From: Paracoccus sp. (in: a-proteobacteria) | GTDB lineage: Bacteria; Pseudomonadota; Alphaproteobacteria; Rhodobacterales; Rhodobacteraceae | Direction of reading: 5' to 3' | NCBI RefSeq assembly: GCF_030538755.1 | Contig: NZ_JAUNTJ010000002.1 | Span: 124,001 to 188,000 of the forward strand | DNA: 64,000 nt | In this document: in pieces, positions 27,188-35,345 of the stretch | Position numbering within the stretch: position 1 is the stretch's first letter | Layout: each line of letters opens with the position of its first letter | Position numbers and translations under genes: made by a program | The notes under the pieces: generated by a model | The model's input: only the letters and a program-made list of their open reading frames with translations | What the model was told of the DNA's origin: nothing | Databases searched by the model: none

Positions 27188-28294
27188 TCAGGCGACCCAG
27201 CGATCCAGCCCGGCCAGCAGTTCCGGCAGAACGCGGGTGTGGAACAGCGGTCCCCGGAACAGCCACAGGTGATGGCAGCCCTCGGCCAGCGCCATGCCCC
27301 GCCGCGCGGGCGGCAGGCCGGAACACAGCGCATGGGCGGCGACCGTCTGGCCGGGGGCGATGATGCCGTCGCGGTCGCCCTCGATCGTCAGCAGGGCGCA
27401 GCGGTGCAGGGCGGCGGGCGTGACCGGCTGGCCGTCATGATGCAGCCGCCCGTTCAGCACGGTGCGGCGGCGGAACACGAGGTCGATGTTTTCCAGAAAC
27501 TGGCGGCCCTCGATGTCCACCATCATCCGGCTGTGTTCGGCAAAGGGCAGATGCGCCTCGATTTCGGCCATGTTGGGGGAGAGGCCGGGCCACATCGGCA
27601 TCAGCAGGCTGCGCATCCGGTTCGTGGCCAGAATGGCGCGCTGGGTTTCCGCCGCATAGACCGCCCGCCCGGCCCCCGGAAAGCTGAGCGGCACCGGGCC
27701 GACCGCCATCGCCAGCCGCCACATCGGCGTGCGGGCGAAATAGCGCGACAGGCTGGTGGGCGCGGCAAAGGGGTCGATGGGCGACCCCATCAGCGCCAGC
27801 ATCACCGGGGCGGCGGCATCGCCGCGCGTCTCCATCACGGTGGCGGCGGCCAGTGCGGGCACGCCCGACTGGCACAGCGCGATCAGCCCCGCGCCCGGCC
27901 CCGCCGCCTGCATCGCGGCGATGATACCGGCGATATTGCCGTTGAACCCGAAATGCCCTGCGCTGCGCGGCACAAAGCGCGGGTTGATCCATTCCGGCAC
28001 CAGAACGCGGAACCGGGGCAGCAGGCCAAGGATGATCTCGCGGATCAGGCGCGGCAGCACGCCCGACAGCGGCGGCACCACCACCACCGTTCCCGCCGCC
28101 CGGCGCTGCGGACAGTCGAATGCGACCACGGCATGGAACGGCGCGACCTGCTGATCGGTGGTCTGCACCGGCGCAGGCCCGTCGGGCGTGTCCACGCTGC
28201 GGATGCCAAAGCCGGCCCGCGCCACCGCCCGCCGAGACAGAGGCACGGCCCCGCTGCGGTGGTGATTGCCGGAAATTCTGTTCCCCTCTGACAC
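27188..28294 (-). CDS. phaZ: Polyhydroxyalkanoate (PHB) depolymerase, intracellular PhaZ type
   Basis: A 368-residue alpha/beta-hydrolase resembling the intracellular PHB depolymerase family. The nucleophile elbow is LIALCQSGVP with Cys141, matching the cysteine nucleophile of PhaZ enzymes, and the acid and base positions fit EGDRDG (Asp307/309) and GCHH (His341/342). LMGSPID and VVVPPLSGVLPRL also match the family. The likely role is mobilising cytoplasmic PHB granules. I place the start at a GTG after a strong GAGGGAGG, because the longer in-frame versions extend over the antisense of hslU; a TATACT -10-like box sits about 50 nt upstream. Confidence 0.75.
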   Translation of the reverse strand: MSEGNRISGNHHRSGAVPLSRRAVARAGFGIRSVDTPDGPAPVQTTDQQVAPFHAVVAFDCPQRRAAGTVVVVPPLSGVLPRLIREIILGLLPRFRVLVPEWINPRFVPRSAGHFGFNGNIAGIIAAMQAAGPGAGLIALCQSGVPALAAATVMETRGDAAAPVMLALMGSPIDPFAAPTSLSRYFARTPMWRLAMAVGPVPLSFPGAGRAVYAAETQRAILATNRMRSLLMPMWPGLSPNMAEIEAHLPFAEHSRMMVDIEGRQFLENIDLVFRRRTVLNGRLHHDGQPVTPAALHRCALLTIEGDRDGIIAPGQTVAAHALCSGLPPARRGMALAEGCHHLWLFRGPLFHTRVLPELLAGLDRWVA

Positions 28295-28469
28295 GCCCCC
28301 CCTCCCTCTGGGTGATGGAAGCACTGTCCCCTTGGGCCAGTATAGCGCGGATTGCGGCGCAGCGGGAAAAGATTTCCACGGCTGGCCGGAAAGGCGGCGG
28401 GCCAGCCGTGCCGGTTGAAACCGCCCCGGCGGCTGTCTAAGTCGGGCGGAAAGGAAACAGGAACCACCC

Positions 28470-29777
28470 ATGACCGACCTCACCCCCCGCGAAATCGTGT
28501 CCGAACTGGACCGTTTCATCATCGGCCAAAAGGATGCCAAGCGCGCCGTCGCCGTGGCGCTGCGCAACCGCTGGCGGCGCAAGCAACTGGCCGATGATCT
28601 GCGCGACGAGGTGTATCCCAAGAACATTCTGATGATCGGTCCCACCGGCGTCGGCAAAACCGAAATCAGCCGCCGTCTGGCGAAACTGGCCAATGCCCCC
28701 TTCATCAAGGTCGAGGCGACCAAGTTCACCGAGGTCGGCTATGTCGGGCGCGATGTGGAACAGATCATCCGCGATCTGGCCGATGCCGCGCTGGTCGAAA
28801 CGCGCGAGCGGATGCGCGAGGATGTCAAGGCCCGCGCCCACAAGGCCGCCGAGGACCGCGTGATCGAGGCTCTGGCCGGCGATCAGGCCCGCGACGGCAC
28901 CCGGCAGATGTTCCGCGACAAGCTGAAACGCGGCGAACTGGACAGCACGGTGATCGAACTGGAGCTGGCCGATAACTCGAACCCTTTGGGCATGATGGAA
29001 CTGCCCGGCCAGCCGCCCGGTGCCATGGGCGGGATGATGGACCTGTCGGGCCTGATGAAGGCCTTTGGCGGGCGGCGGGTGCGGCGCAAGATGACCGTTG
29101 CCGAAAGCTATGACCTGCTGATCGCCGAAGAGGCCGACAAGCTGCTGGACGACGAAGCCGTGAAAGCCGCCGCGCTGGAATCGGTGCAGGAAAACGGCAT
29201 CGTCTTTATCGACGAGATCGACAAGGTGGCCGCCCGGTCCGAGGCGCGTGGCGCCGATGTCAGCCGCGAGGGGGTGCAGCGCGACCTGCTGCCGCTGATC
29301 GAAGGCACGACGGTTTCCACCAAATACGGTCCGGTCAAGACCGACCACATCCTGTTCATCGCCTCGGGTGCGTTCCACGTGGCGAAACCCTCGGACCTGC
29401 TGCCCGAACTGCAAGGCCGCCTGCCGATCCGGGTCGAATTGCGCGCGCTGACCGAGGAAGATTTCGTCCGCATCCTGACCGAAACCGACAATGCCCTGAC
29501 CCGCCAATACACCGCGCTGATGGCGACCGAGAATGTCACCGTGGCCTTTACGGACGACGGCATTGCCGCGCTGGCCCGCATCGCCGCCGAGGTGAACGGC
29601 AGCGTCGAAAATATTGGCGCGCGCAGGCTTTATACGGTGATCGAGCGGGTGTTCGAGGATCTATCCTTTACCGCCCCCGACCGTGATGGCGATTCCGTCA
29701 CCGTGGACGCGGCCTTTGTCGAACAGCATCTGGGCGATCTGTCGCGCAGCACCGATCTGTCGCGCTATGTTTTGTAA
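28470..29777 (+). CDS. hslU: ATP-dependent protease ATPase subunit HslU
   Basis: A 435-residue AAA+ unfoldase: Walker A GPTGVGKT (57-64), the pore-loop region GYVGRDVE, Walker [10 protein letters not shown], and the C-terminal [20 protein letters not shown] sensor-2 block. The short C-terminal tail ends LSRYVL, close to the usual docking peptide for HslV. CAGGAAC precedes the ATG. It is transcribed alone, divergently from phaZ. Confidence 0.96.
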   Translation: MTDLTPREIVSELDRFIIGQKDAKRAVAVALRNRWRRKQLADDLRDEVYPKNILMIGPTGVGKTEISRRLAKLANAPFIKVEATKFTEVGYVGRDVEQIIRDLADAALVETRERMREDVKARAHKAAEDRVIEALAGDQARDGTRQMFRDKLKRGELDSTVIELELADNSNPLGMMELPGQPPGAMGGMMDLSGLMKAFGGRRVRRKMTVAESYDLLIAEEADKLLDDEAVKAAALESVQENGIVFIDEIDKVAARSEARGADVSREGVQRDLLPLIEGTTVSTKYGPVKTDHILFIASGAFHVAKPSDLLPELQGRLPIRVELRALTEEDFVRILTETDNALTRQYTALMATENVTVAFTDDGIAALARIAAEVNGSVENIGARRLYTVIERVFEDLSFTAPDRDGDSVTVDAAFVEQHLGDLSRSTDLSRYVL

Positions 29778-29819
29778 CGGTGGCTTGACAGGCGCGGCCC
29801 CGCGTGGCTGACTGACCGG

Positions 29820-29897
29820 CAGACAGGGGCGTCCGCATCCGCGGGCTGAGAAGCACCCTTTGAACCTGAACCAGATCATGCTGGCGGAGGGAGTCTG
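29820..29897 (+). promoter_or_regulatory. TPP (thiamine pyrophosphate) riboswitch
   Basis: All THI-box blocks are present in order: P1 left arm CAGAC (29820-29824), AGGGGCGTCC, GGCTGAGAAGCACCCTTTGAA, CCTGAACCAGATCATG, CTGGCGGAGGGAG, and P1 right arm GTCTG (29893-29897). TPP binding represses the downstream thiMED genes. Confidence 0.95.
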
Positions 29898-29929
29898 TTC
29901 CGGGTTCGCCATCCCATGCCCGGCTTCAG

Positions 29930-29951
29930 CCCCCCGCGTCACAAGGGGGGG
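29930..29951 (+). promoter_or_regulatory. RBS-sequestering hairpin before thiM
   Basis: CCCCCC (29930-29935) can pair with GGGGGG within GGGGGGG (29945-29951), which is the ribosome-binding site of thiM 2 nt before its ATG. This suggests the TPP riboswitch acts on translation initiation rather than transcription, since no T-run follows. Confidence 0.6.
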
Positions 29952-29953
29952 AA

Positions 29954-30739
29954 ATGCAGACCGGGGCTTATCTAGAGCAGATGCGGGCGCGCGCGCCGCT
30001 GATCCATAACATCACCAATTATGTGGCCATGAATGTCATGGCCAATGTGCTGCTGGCCGCAGGGGCCTCGCCCGCGATGGTTCACGCGCTGGATGAGGTC
30101 GAGGAATTTGCCGCCCTTGCGCAGGCGCTGACGGTGAATATCGGCACGCTCGATCCCGATTGGGGCGAATCCATGCTGCGCGCGGCGGCGGTGATGCGGG
30201 GCGCGGGGCGGCCGTGGGTGTTCGATCCGGTCGGCGTCGGGGCCACGCGGATGCGGCAGGGCCTGTCGCAGCGCCTGCTGGACGCCCGCCCGGCGGTGGT
30301 GCGCGGCAATGCGTCCGAGGTGCTGACGCTGGCCGGGCTGGGCGGCCACGCGCGCGGCCCCGAAACCGGCGATACGGTCGAGGCCGCGCAGGATGCCGCC
30401 CGGCAGTTGGCCCGGCGCACCGGCGGCGTGGTGGCGGTGTCGGGTGCGGTGGATTTCGTGACCGACGGCGACCGGGCGTTCCGGGTGCGCAACGGCCATC
30501 CCTTGATGCCGCGCGTCACCGTGCTGGGCTGTTCGCTGAACGGCGTGATCGCGGCGTTTTGCGTCGGTCAGCCGGTGCTGGATGCCACCGTGGCGGCGAT
30601 GGCCTTTTACGGGCTGGCCGGGCAGATCGCGGGCCAGCAGGCGCAAGGGCCGGGCACGTTCCAGCCGCTGTTTCTGGATGCGCTGCACAATATCACCCCC
30701 GCCGAACTGGATGCGGGCGCGCAGGTGGATGCGGCATGA
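29954..30739 (+). CDS. thiM: Hydroxyethylthiazole kinase
   Basis: A 261-residue enzyme phosphorylating the thiazole moiety for thiamine salvage. Landmarks are LIHNITNYVAMN near the N-terminus, VFDPVGVGATRMR, VVRGNASEV and the ATP/active-site segment VTVLGCSLNGVIAAF, a slight variant of the usual TGCSLGA. It lies directly under the TPP riboswitch and overlaps thiE as ATGA. Confidence 0.94.
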   Translation: MQTGAYLEQMRARAPLIHNITNYVAMNVMANVLLAAGASPAMVHALDEVEEFAALAQALTVNIGTLDPDWGESMLRAAAVMRGAGRPWVFDPVGVGATRMRQGLSQRLLDARPAVVRGNASEVLTLAGLGGHARGPETGDTVEAAQDAARQLARRTGGVVAVSGAVDFVTDGDRAFRVRNGHPLMPRVTVLGCSLNGVIAAFCVGQPVLDATVAAMAFYGLAGQIAGQQAQGPGTFQPLFLDALHNITPAELDAGAQVDAA

Positions 30740-31347
30740 TCGGGCCGGTTTATGTCATCACCGACCCCGCTGCGCGGCTGCCGGTGATCGAACAGGCGCG
30801 CGCCGCTGCGCGCGGCGGGGCATGGGCGGTGCAATTGCGCGACAAGACCGCCAGCGACGATGATCTGGTGGTGCTGGTCGATGCCTTGCTGCCGGAACTG
30901 GAATCGCGCGGCGTGCGGCTGATCGTGAACGACCGGGTCTCGGTCGTGGAACGCAGCGGCGCGCATGGGCTGCATATCGGGCAGGGCGACGGCGACCCGC
31001 GCGCGGCGCGCGACCGGATCGGGCCGGTGCGGCTGCTGGGGCTGTCGGTGGATAATCCGGCGCAGGCGCGGCTGGTGCCTGATTGCGTCGATTATGTCGG
31101 CGTCGGCCCGGTGCGGGCCACAGCCACCAAGCCCGACCATGCCACGCCCTTGGGGATGGCGGGGCTGGCCCGCATCATCGCGCTTGTGCCCAAGCCGGCG
31201 GTGGCCATCGGCGGCCTTGCCCCCGGCGATGCGGCGGCGCTGCGGGCGGCTGGGGCGGCGGGCATGGCCGTGGTCAGCGCCGTCACCCGCGCCCCCGACC
31301 CCCAGGCCGCCACCCGCGCGCTGTTCACGGAATGGAGCCAGACATGA
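30736..31347 (+). CDS. thiE: Thiamine phosphate synthase
   Basis: A 203-residue TIM-barrel enzyme joining HMP-PP with thiazole phosphate. Motifs include VQLRDKTASDDDL, RLIVNDRV, GLHIGQGD, DYVGVGPVRATATKPDHA and AIGGLAPGDAA. The ATG overlaps the thiM stop and the stop overlaps thiD, so the three genes are translationally coupled. A long upstream in-frame extension lies inside thiM and is rejected. Confidence 0.94.
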   Translation: MIGPVYVITDPAARLPVIEQARAAARGGAWAVQLRDKTASDDDLVVLVDALLPELESRGVRLIVNDRVSVVERSGAHGLHIGQGDGDPRAARDRIGPVRLLGLSVDNPAQARLVPDCVDYVGVGPVRATATKPDHATPLGMAGLARIIALVPKPAVAIGGLAPGDAAALRAAGAAGMAVVSAVTRAPDPQAATRALFTEWSQT

Positions 31348-32168
31348 TCCCCAACATCCTGTCGATTGCCGGGTCCGACCCTTCGGGCGGGGCGGGGATT
31401 CAGGCCGACATCAAGGCGATTTCGGCGAATGGCGGCTATGCCATGGCCGCGATCACGGCGCTGACGGCGCAGAATACGCAGGGCGTGCAGGCGGTCGAGC
31501 TGATCGCCCCTGATCTGGTGGTGGCGCAGATTGCCTCGCTGCGCGATGATATTGCCATCCATGCGGTCAAGATCGGGATGCTGGGGTCTGCCGCGATCAC
31601 CGATACTGTCACGGCCGCGCTGGCGGGGCTGGATGCGCCCATCGTGCTGGACCCGGTGATGGTCGCCAAAAGCGGCGACCGGCTGCTGGCCGCCGAGGCG
31701 GTGGCGGCGCTGCGCGACCGGCTGTTGCCGCGGGCCACGGTCATCACCCCGAACCTGCCTGAAGCCGCCGATCTGCTGGGCCAGCCGCCCGCCACGGATC
31801 TGGCCGGGATGGAGGCGCAGGGCCGCGCCCTGCTGGCGCTGGGGCCGCAGGCGGTGCTGATGAAGGGCGGGCATCTCGGGGGGCCGGACAGCCCGGATCT
31901 GCTGATCGCGGCCGACGGGGTGCGGCGGTTCGACGGCCCGCGCCACGCCACCCGCAACACCCATGGCACCGGCTGTTCGCTGTCATCGGCACTGGCCTGC
32001 CTGCTGGGGCGCGGCCTGCCGCTGCCGCAGGCGGTGGCCGGGGCCAAGCTGTGGCTGTCGGGTGCCATCGCCGCATCGGGTGCGCTGCGCGTGGGGCAGG
32101 GGCACGGCCCGGTGCATCACTTCCACGCGGTGAACGAGGGCGGTCAGGGCGCATCGCCGCCCGCGTGA
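31344..32168 (+). CDS. thiD: Hydroxymethylpyrimidine/phosphomethylpyrimidine kinase
   Basis: A 274-residue ribokinase-fold enzyme. SIAGSDPSGGAGIQADIK near the N-terminus, KIGMLGS, VLDPVMVAKSGDRLL, TPNLPEAADLLG and the anion-hole/base motif NTHGTGCSLSSALA identify ThiD. It completes the salvage set thiM-thiE-thiD. The last 25 bp overlap the 3' end of the convergent MerR gene. Confidence 0.95.
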   Translation: MIPNILSIAGSDPSGGAGIQADIKAISANGGYAMAAITALTAQNTQGVQAVELIAPDLVVAQIASLRDDIAIHAVKIGMLGSAAITDTVTAALAGLDAPIVLDPVMVAKSGDRLLAAEAVAALRDRLLPRATVITPNLPEAADLLGQPPATDLAGMEAQGRALLALGPQAVLMKGGHLGGPDSPDLLIAADGVRRFDGPRHATRNTHGTGCSLSSALACLLGRGLPLPQAVAGAKLWLSGAIAASGALRVGQGHGPVHHFHAVNEGGQGASPPA

Positions 32169-32575
32169 TCCTGTGCGCAATGGCCGTGGTCGGCCAGCGA
32201 TTCGATCACCCGGCATTCCCCGACCGTGGCATGGGCGCATTGGGCCAGCATCCGTTCCAGCTCTGATTCCAGGGCGCGCAGCCGGGTCAGACGGCTGCGC
32301 ACCTGCGCCAGTTGGCGGTGGGCGATCTGATCGGCGGCGGCGCAGGGCTGGTCGGGATGTGCCGCCAGTTCCAGCAGATCGCGGATCGCGTTCAGCGAAA
32401 AGCCCAGATCGCGGGCGTGGCGGATAAAGACCAGCCGTTCCTGCGCCTTGACCCCATACAGCCGCTGGTTTCCGCTGCTGCGATCAGGTTCGGGCAGCAG
32501 GCCGATGGTTTCGTAATAGCGGATCGTCGGCACCTTGACCCCGGTCGCGCGCGACAATTTTCCGATGCTTTGCAC
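32144..32575 (-). CDS. MerR-family metal-responsive regulator (ZntR/CadR/PbrR-like)
   Basis: A 143-residue MerR regulator: HTH and wing at 1-68 (IGKLSRATGVKVPTIRYYETIGLLP), dimerisation helix, then a metal site with Cys78, Cys113, His115, Cys121 and a terminal HGHC (Cys133). This spacing matches divalent-metal (Zn/Cd/Pb) sensors rather than CueR-type Cu sensors. It is divergent from a CDF exporter and almost certainly controls it through the dyad in the shared intergenic region. Confidence 0.9.
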   Translation of the reverse strand: MQSIGKLSRATGVKVPTIRYYETIGLLPEPDRSSGNQRLYGVKAQERLVFIRHARDLGFSLNAIRDLLELAAHPDQPCAAADQIAHRQLAQVRSRLTRLRALESELERMLAQCAHATVGECRVIESLADHGHCAQDHAGGDAP

Positions 32576-32585
32576 GAAAAACCTC

Positions 32586-32616
32586 TTGAAGCTCTAGTTG
32601 CTAGAGCAATTATGTC
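32586..32616 (+). promoter_or_regulatory. MerR-type promoter with overlapping operator dyad
   Basis: -35 TTGAAG (32586-32591) and -10 TATGTC (32611-32616) are separated by 19 bp, the overlong spacer diagnostic of MerR-activated promoters. A perfect 7-bp inverted repeat GCTCTAG (32591-32597), TTG, CTAGAGC (32601-32607) fills the spacer, matching ZntR/CadR/PbrR-type operators. It faces the CDF gene. Confidence 0.85.
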
Positions 32617-32668
32617 GGTCCTTGCCAGCTATCAAGCCCGCCCGCACCCCTTGCAGACAGGTGACGAT

Positions 32669-33649
32669 ATGAACCAGACGACCCGCCATCAGCACGATCA
32701 TCATCACGGCCACGATCACGCCCATGACCACGATCACGATCACGACCATGACCATGACCACGCCGGGCACAGCCACGCGCCCGAGGTGACGGCGGCGAAT
32801 GAGCGGCGCATCGCCATGGTCTTTGCGCTGACTGTCGGTTATGCGCTGGTGCAGGCGGTGGGGGGCTGGCTGTCGGGCTCGCTGGCGCTGATTGCCGATT
32901 CCGGGCATATGGTGTCGGATGCGGCGGCGCTGTTGCTGGCGCTGATCGCCTATCGCGTGGCACGGCGGGCGGCGACGCCTCGGGTCAGCTATGGTTTTCA
33001 CCGGGTGCGGGTGCTGGCGGCGCTGGCCAACGGGGCCACGTTGCTGTTGCTGGTGGCATGGATCGTATTCGAGGCGGTGGCCCGCTTTCGCCAGCCGGTC
33101 GAGGTGCTGGCCGGGTCGATGCTGATCGTCGCCTGTATCGGGCTGGCGGTGAATGTCGCGGGCTTTGCGATCCTGCGCGCGGGCGACAGCGGCGACGGCA
33201 ATCTGCGCGGGGCGATGCTGCATGTGCTGGGTGATCTGCTGGGGTCGGTGGGGGCCATCGCGGCGGCGGGGGGCATCATGCTGACCGGCTGGACGGTGCT
33301 GGACCCGATCCTGTCGGTGCTGGTGGCGCTGTTGGTGGTGCGCTCGGCATGGGGGCTGGTGCGGAGCTCGGTGTTCACGCTGATTCAGGGCACGCCCGCG
33401 CATATCGACCCGGATGCGGTGCTGGCCGATCTGGCCAGCCTGCCTGGCGTGGCCGAGGCGCGGCATTTTCACGCATGGGCGCTGGCCGACAGCCGTGCGG
33501 TGGCAACGGTCCATGTCAGCCCTGCCCCCGGCACCGATCCGCTTGGCCTGCCGCCGCTGGTCGCCGCCCGGCTGGCCGAACACCACGGCGTCGCCCATGC
33601 CACGGTCGAGGTGAACCCTGTGGAGGCCATCCGTTCTGTGGAAGCCTAG
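32669..33649 (+). CDS. Cation diffusion facilitator, CzcD/ZitB-like metal exporter
   Basis: A 326-residue inner-membrane antiporter. The N-terminus has a run of His and Asp between residues 7 and 36, a typical cytoplasmic metal-binding tail. The transport site motifs are ADSGHMVSDA (His80, Asp84, TM2) and MLHVLGDLLGS (TM5), followed by a C-terminal cytoplasmic ferredoxin-like domain (RHFHAWALADSRAVATVHV). It is predicted to export Zn and perhaps Cd or Co. I use the ATG at 32669 with AGGTGA upstream; the earlier in-frame ATG at 32612 lies inside the -10 box. Confidence 0.92.
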   Translation: MNQTTRHQHDHHHGHDHAHDHDHDHDHDHDHAGHSHAPEVTAANERRIAMVFALTVGYALVQAVGGWLSGSLALIADSGHMVSDAAALLLALIAYRVARRAATPRVSYGFHRVRVLAALANGATLLLLVAWIVFEAVARFRQPVEVLAGSMLIVACIGLAVNVAGFAILRAGDSGDGNLRGAMLHVLGDLLGSVGAIAAAGGIMLTGWTVLDPILSVLVALLVVRSAWGLVRSSVFTLIQGTPAHIDPDAVLADLASLPGVAEARHFHAWALADSRAVATVHVSPAPGTDPLGLPPLVAARLAEHHGVAHATVEVNPVEAIRSVEA

Positions 33650-33681
33650 TTATGCGCATATCGCATATCTGAATGTCGTTA

Positions 33682-33716
33682 GCTGCCCGCATAAGGCATA
33701 GCTTATTGGCGGCAGC
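33682..33716. terminator. Inverted repeat after the CDF gene
   Basis: GCTGCC, ATAAG (33691-33695), GCATAG, CTTAT (33702-33706) and GGCAGC form an interrupted 35-bp inverted repeat ending at 33716. It could end the CDF transcript or be an operator for the following CoA-transferase gene; there is no T-run. Confidence 0.4.
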
Positions 33717-33785
33717 GCGCGGATGGCGTAGACTCTGCGCCAGCCCGGCGACCCCGCCGCGCCCATCCGCCAGCAAGAGGCCGCC

Positions 33786-35285
33786 ATGACCCCGCCCGAC
33801 CTGTCCCGCATCCGTAACATCCCCCTGCGCGACCGGATCGTTTCCGCCGATCAGGCGGCGGCGATGATCCGTGACGGGATGGTGGTCGGCATGTCCGGCT
33901 TTACCCGCGCGGGCGAGGCCAAGGCGGTGCCGATGGCGCTGGCCGAACGGGCGCGGCAGAACCCGTTGCAGATCACGCTGATGACCGGCGCCAGCCTTGG
34001 CAACGATCTGGACAAGACGCTGGCCGAAGCCCGCGTCACCGCCCGCCGCATCCCGTTTCAGTCCGACCCGGCGCTGCGCCGGGCGATCAACGCCGGCGAG
34101 GTGATGTTCATCGACCAGCACCTGTCGGAAACCGTCGAAATGCTGCGCACCCGGCAATTGCCGCCGGTGGATATTGCCGTGGTCGAGGCGGTGGCGATCA
34201 CCGAAAGCGGCGGCATCGTGCCCACCACATCGGTCGGCAACTCGGCCAGCTTTGCGATTCTGGCGGATCAGGTGATCGTGGAAATCAACCTCAGCCAGCC
34301 CGAGGCGCTGGAGGGGCTGCACGACATCTATATCCCCACCTGGCGCCCGAACCGGATGCCGATTCCGGTGGTCGCCCCCGAAAGCCGGATCGGCCTGCCG
34401 TTCATCCCCGTGCCGCCCGAAAGGATCGCCGGTATCGTTCTGACGCAAAAGCAGGACAGTTCCGCGACCATTCTGGACCCCGATGATGAGACCCGCGCCA
34501 TCGCCCGGCATCTGTCGGATTTTCTGCTGAACGAGGTGGCGCAGGGGCGGATGACGAACCGGCTGCAACCGCTTCAGGCCGGGATCGGGACCATCGCCAA
34601 CGCGGTGCTGCATGGTTTTATCGACACGCCCTTCCACGATCTGAAGCTGTATTCCGAGGTCTTGCAGGATTCGACCTTTGATCTGTTCGACGCGGGCAAG
34701 CTGGATTTCGCCTCGGGGTCGTCGATCACGCTGTCGGCGGCGCGCTATCACGATTTTCTGGCGCGGCTGCCGGATTACAAATCCCGGCTGATCCTGCGCC
34801 CGCAGGAAATCTCTAACCACCCCGAGGTGGTGCGCCGTCTGGGCCTGATCGCCATCAACACCGCGCTGGAATTTGACATCTATGGCAACGTCAACTCGAC
34901 CCATGTGCGCGGCAGCCAGATGATGAACGGCATCGGCGGATCGGGCGATTTCGCGCGCAATGCCTTTTTGTCGGTGTTCGTGACCAAATCCATCGCCAAG
35001 GCCGGGGCGATTTCCTCGGTCGTGCCGATGGTGTCGCATGTCGATCATACCGAACATGACGTGGATATTCTGGTGACGGAACAGGGGCTGGCGGATCTGC
35101 GCGGGCTGGCCCCGCGCGAACGGGCGCGGCGGGTGATCGACAACTGCGCCCACCCCGACTGGCGCGACGATCTGAGCGATTATGTCGACCGCGCCAATGC
35201 CCGTGGCGGCCACACCCCGCATTTGCTGGACGAGGCCTTTACATGGCATGAAAACCTGCGCCTGACCGGGCGGATGCGCGCCTAA
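33786..35285 (+). CDS. Succinate-CoA transferase / acetyl-CoA hydrolase family protein
   Basis: A 499-residue class I CoA transferase of the AarC/Cat1 family. The two halves are recognised by GMSGFTRAGEAKAVP and GIGTIANAVL. The catalytic glutamate is Glu291 in KLYSEVLQDSTFDL, equivalent to Glu294 of AarC. It probably transfers CoA between acetyl-CoA and succinate (or hydrolyses acetyl-CoA). AAGAGG precedes the ATG. It stands alone, 60 bp before mprF. Confidence 0.9.
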   Translation: MTPPDLSRIRNIPLRDRIVSADQAAAMIRDGMVVGMSGFTRAGEAKAVPMALAERARQNPLQITLMTGASLGNDLDKTLAEARVTARRIPFQSDPALRRAINAGEVMFIDQHLSETVEMLRTRQLPPVDIAVVEAVAITESGGIVPTTSVGNSASFAILADQVIVEINLSQPEALEGLHDIYIPTWRPNRMPIPVVAPESRIGLPFIPVPPERIAGIVLTQKQDSSATILDPDDETRAIARHLSDFLLNEVAQGRMTNRLQPLQAGIGTIANAVLHGFIDTPFHDLKLYSEVLQDSTFDLFDAGKLDFASGSSITLSAARYHDFLARLPDYKSRLILRPQEISNHPEVVRRLGLIAINTALEFDIYGNVNSTHVRGSQMMNGIGGSGDFARNAFLSVFVTKSIAKAGAISSVVPMVSHVDHTEHDVDILVTEQGLADLRGLAPRERARRVIDNCAHPDWRDDLSDYVDRANARGGHTPHLLDEAFTWHENLRLTGRMRA

Positions 35286-35345
35286 GGCCCACGCTTGCCG
35301 ATCCGGCCCGTTGCGCTATGACTGGCGGGCCAGAGGGAGGCGACC

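Noticed and set aside
30160..30735. N-terminal extension of ThiE of about 190 residues
   Set aside because: It overlaps thiM in another frame; the ATGA junction gives a ThiE of normal length.
32612..32668. Upstream ATG start for the CDF exporter
   Set aside because: It falls in the -10 box of the MerR promoter and lacks a ribosome-binding site.
32686..32770. Short CATGACCACGATCAC-like repeats in the CDF gene as a DNA repeat element
   Set aside because: They are the coding sequence of the His/Asp-rich N-terminal metal-binding tail.
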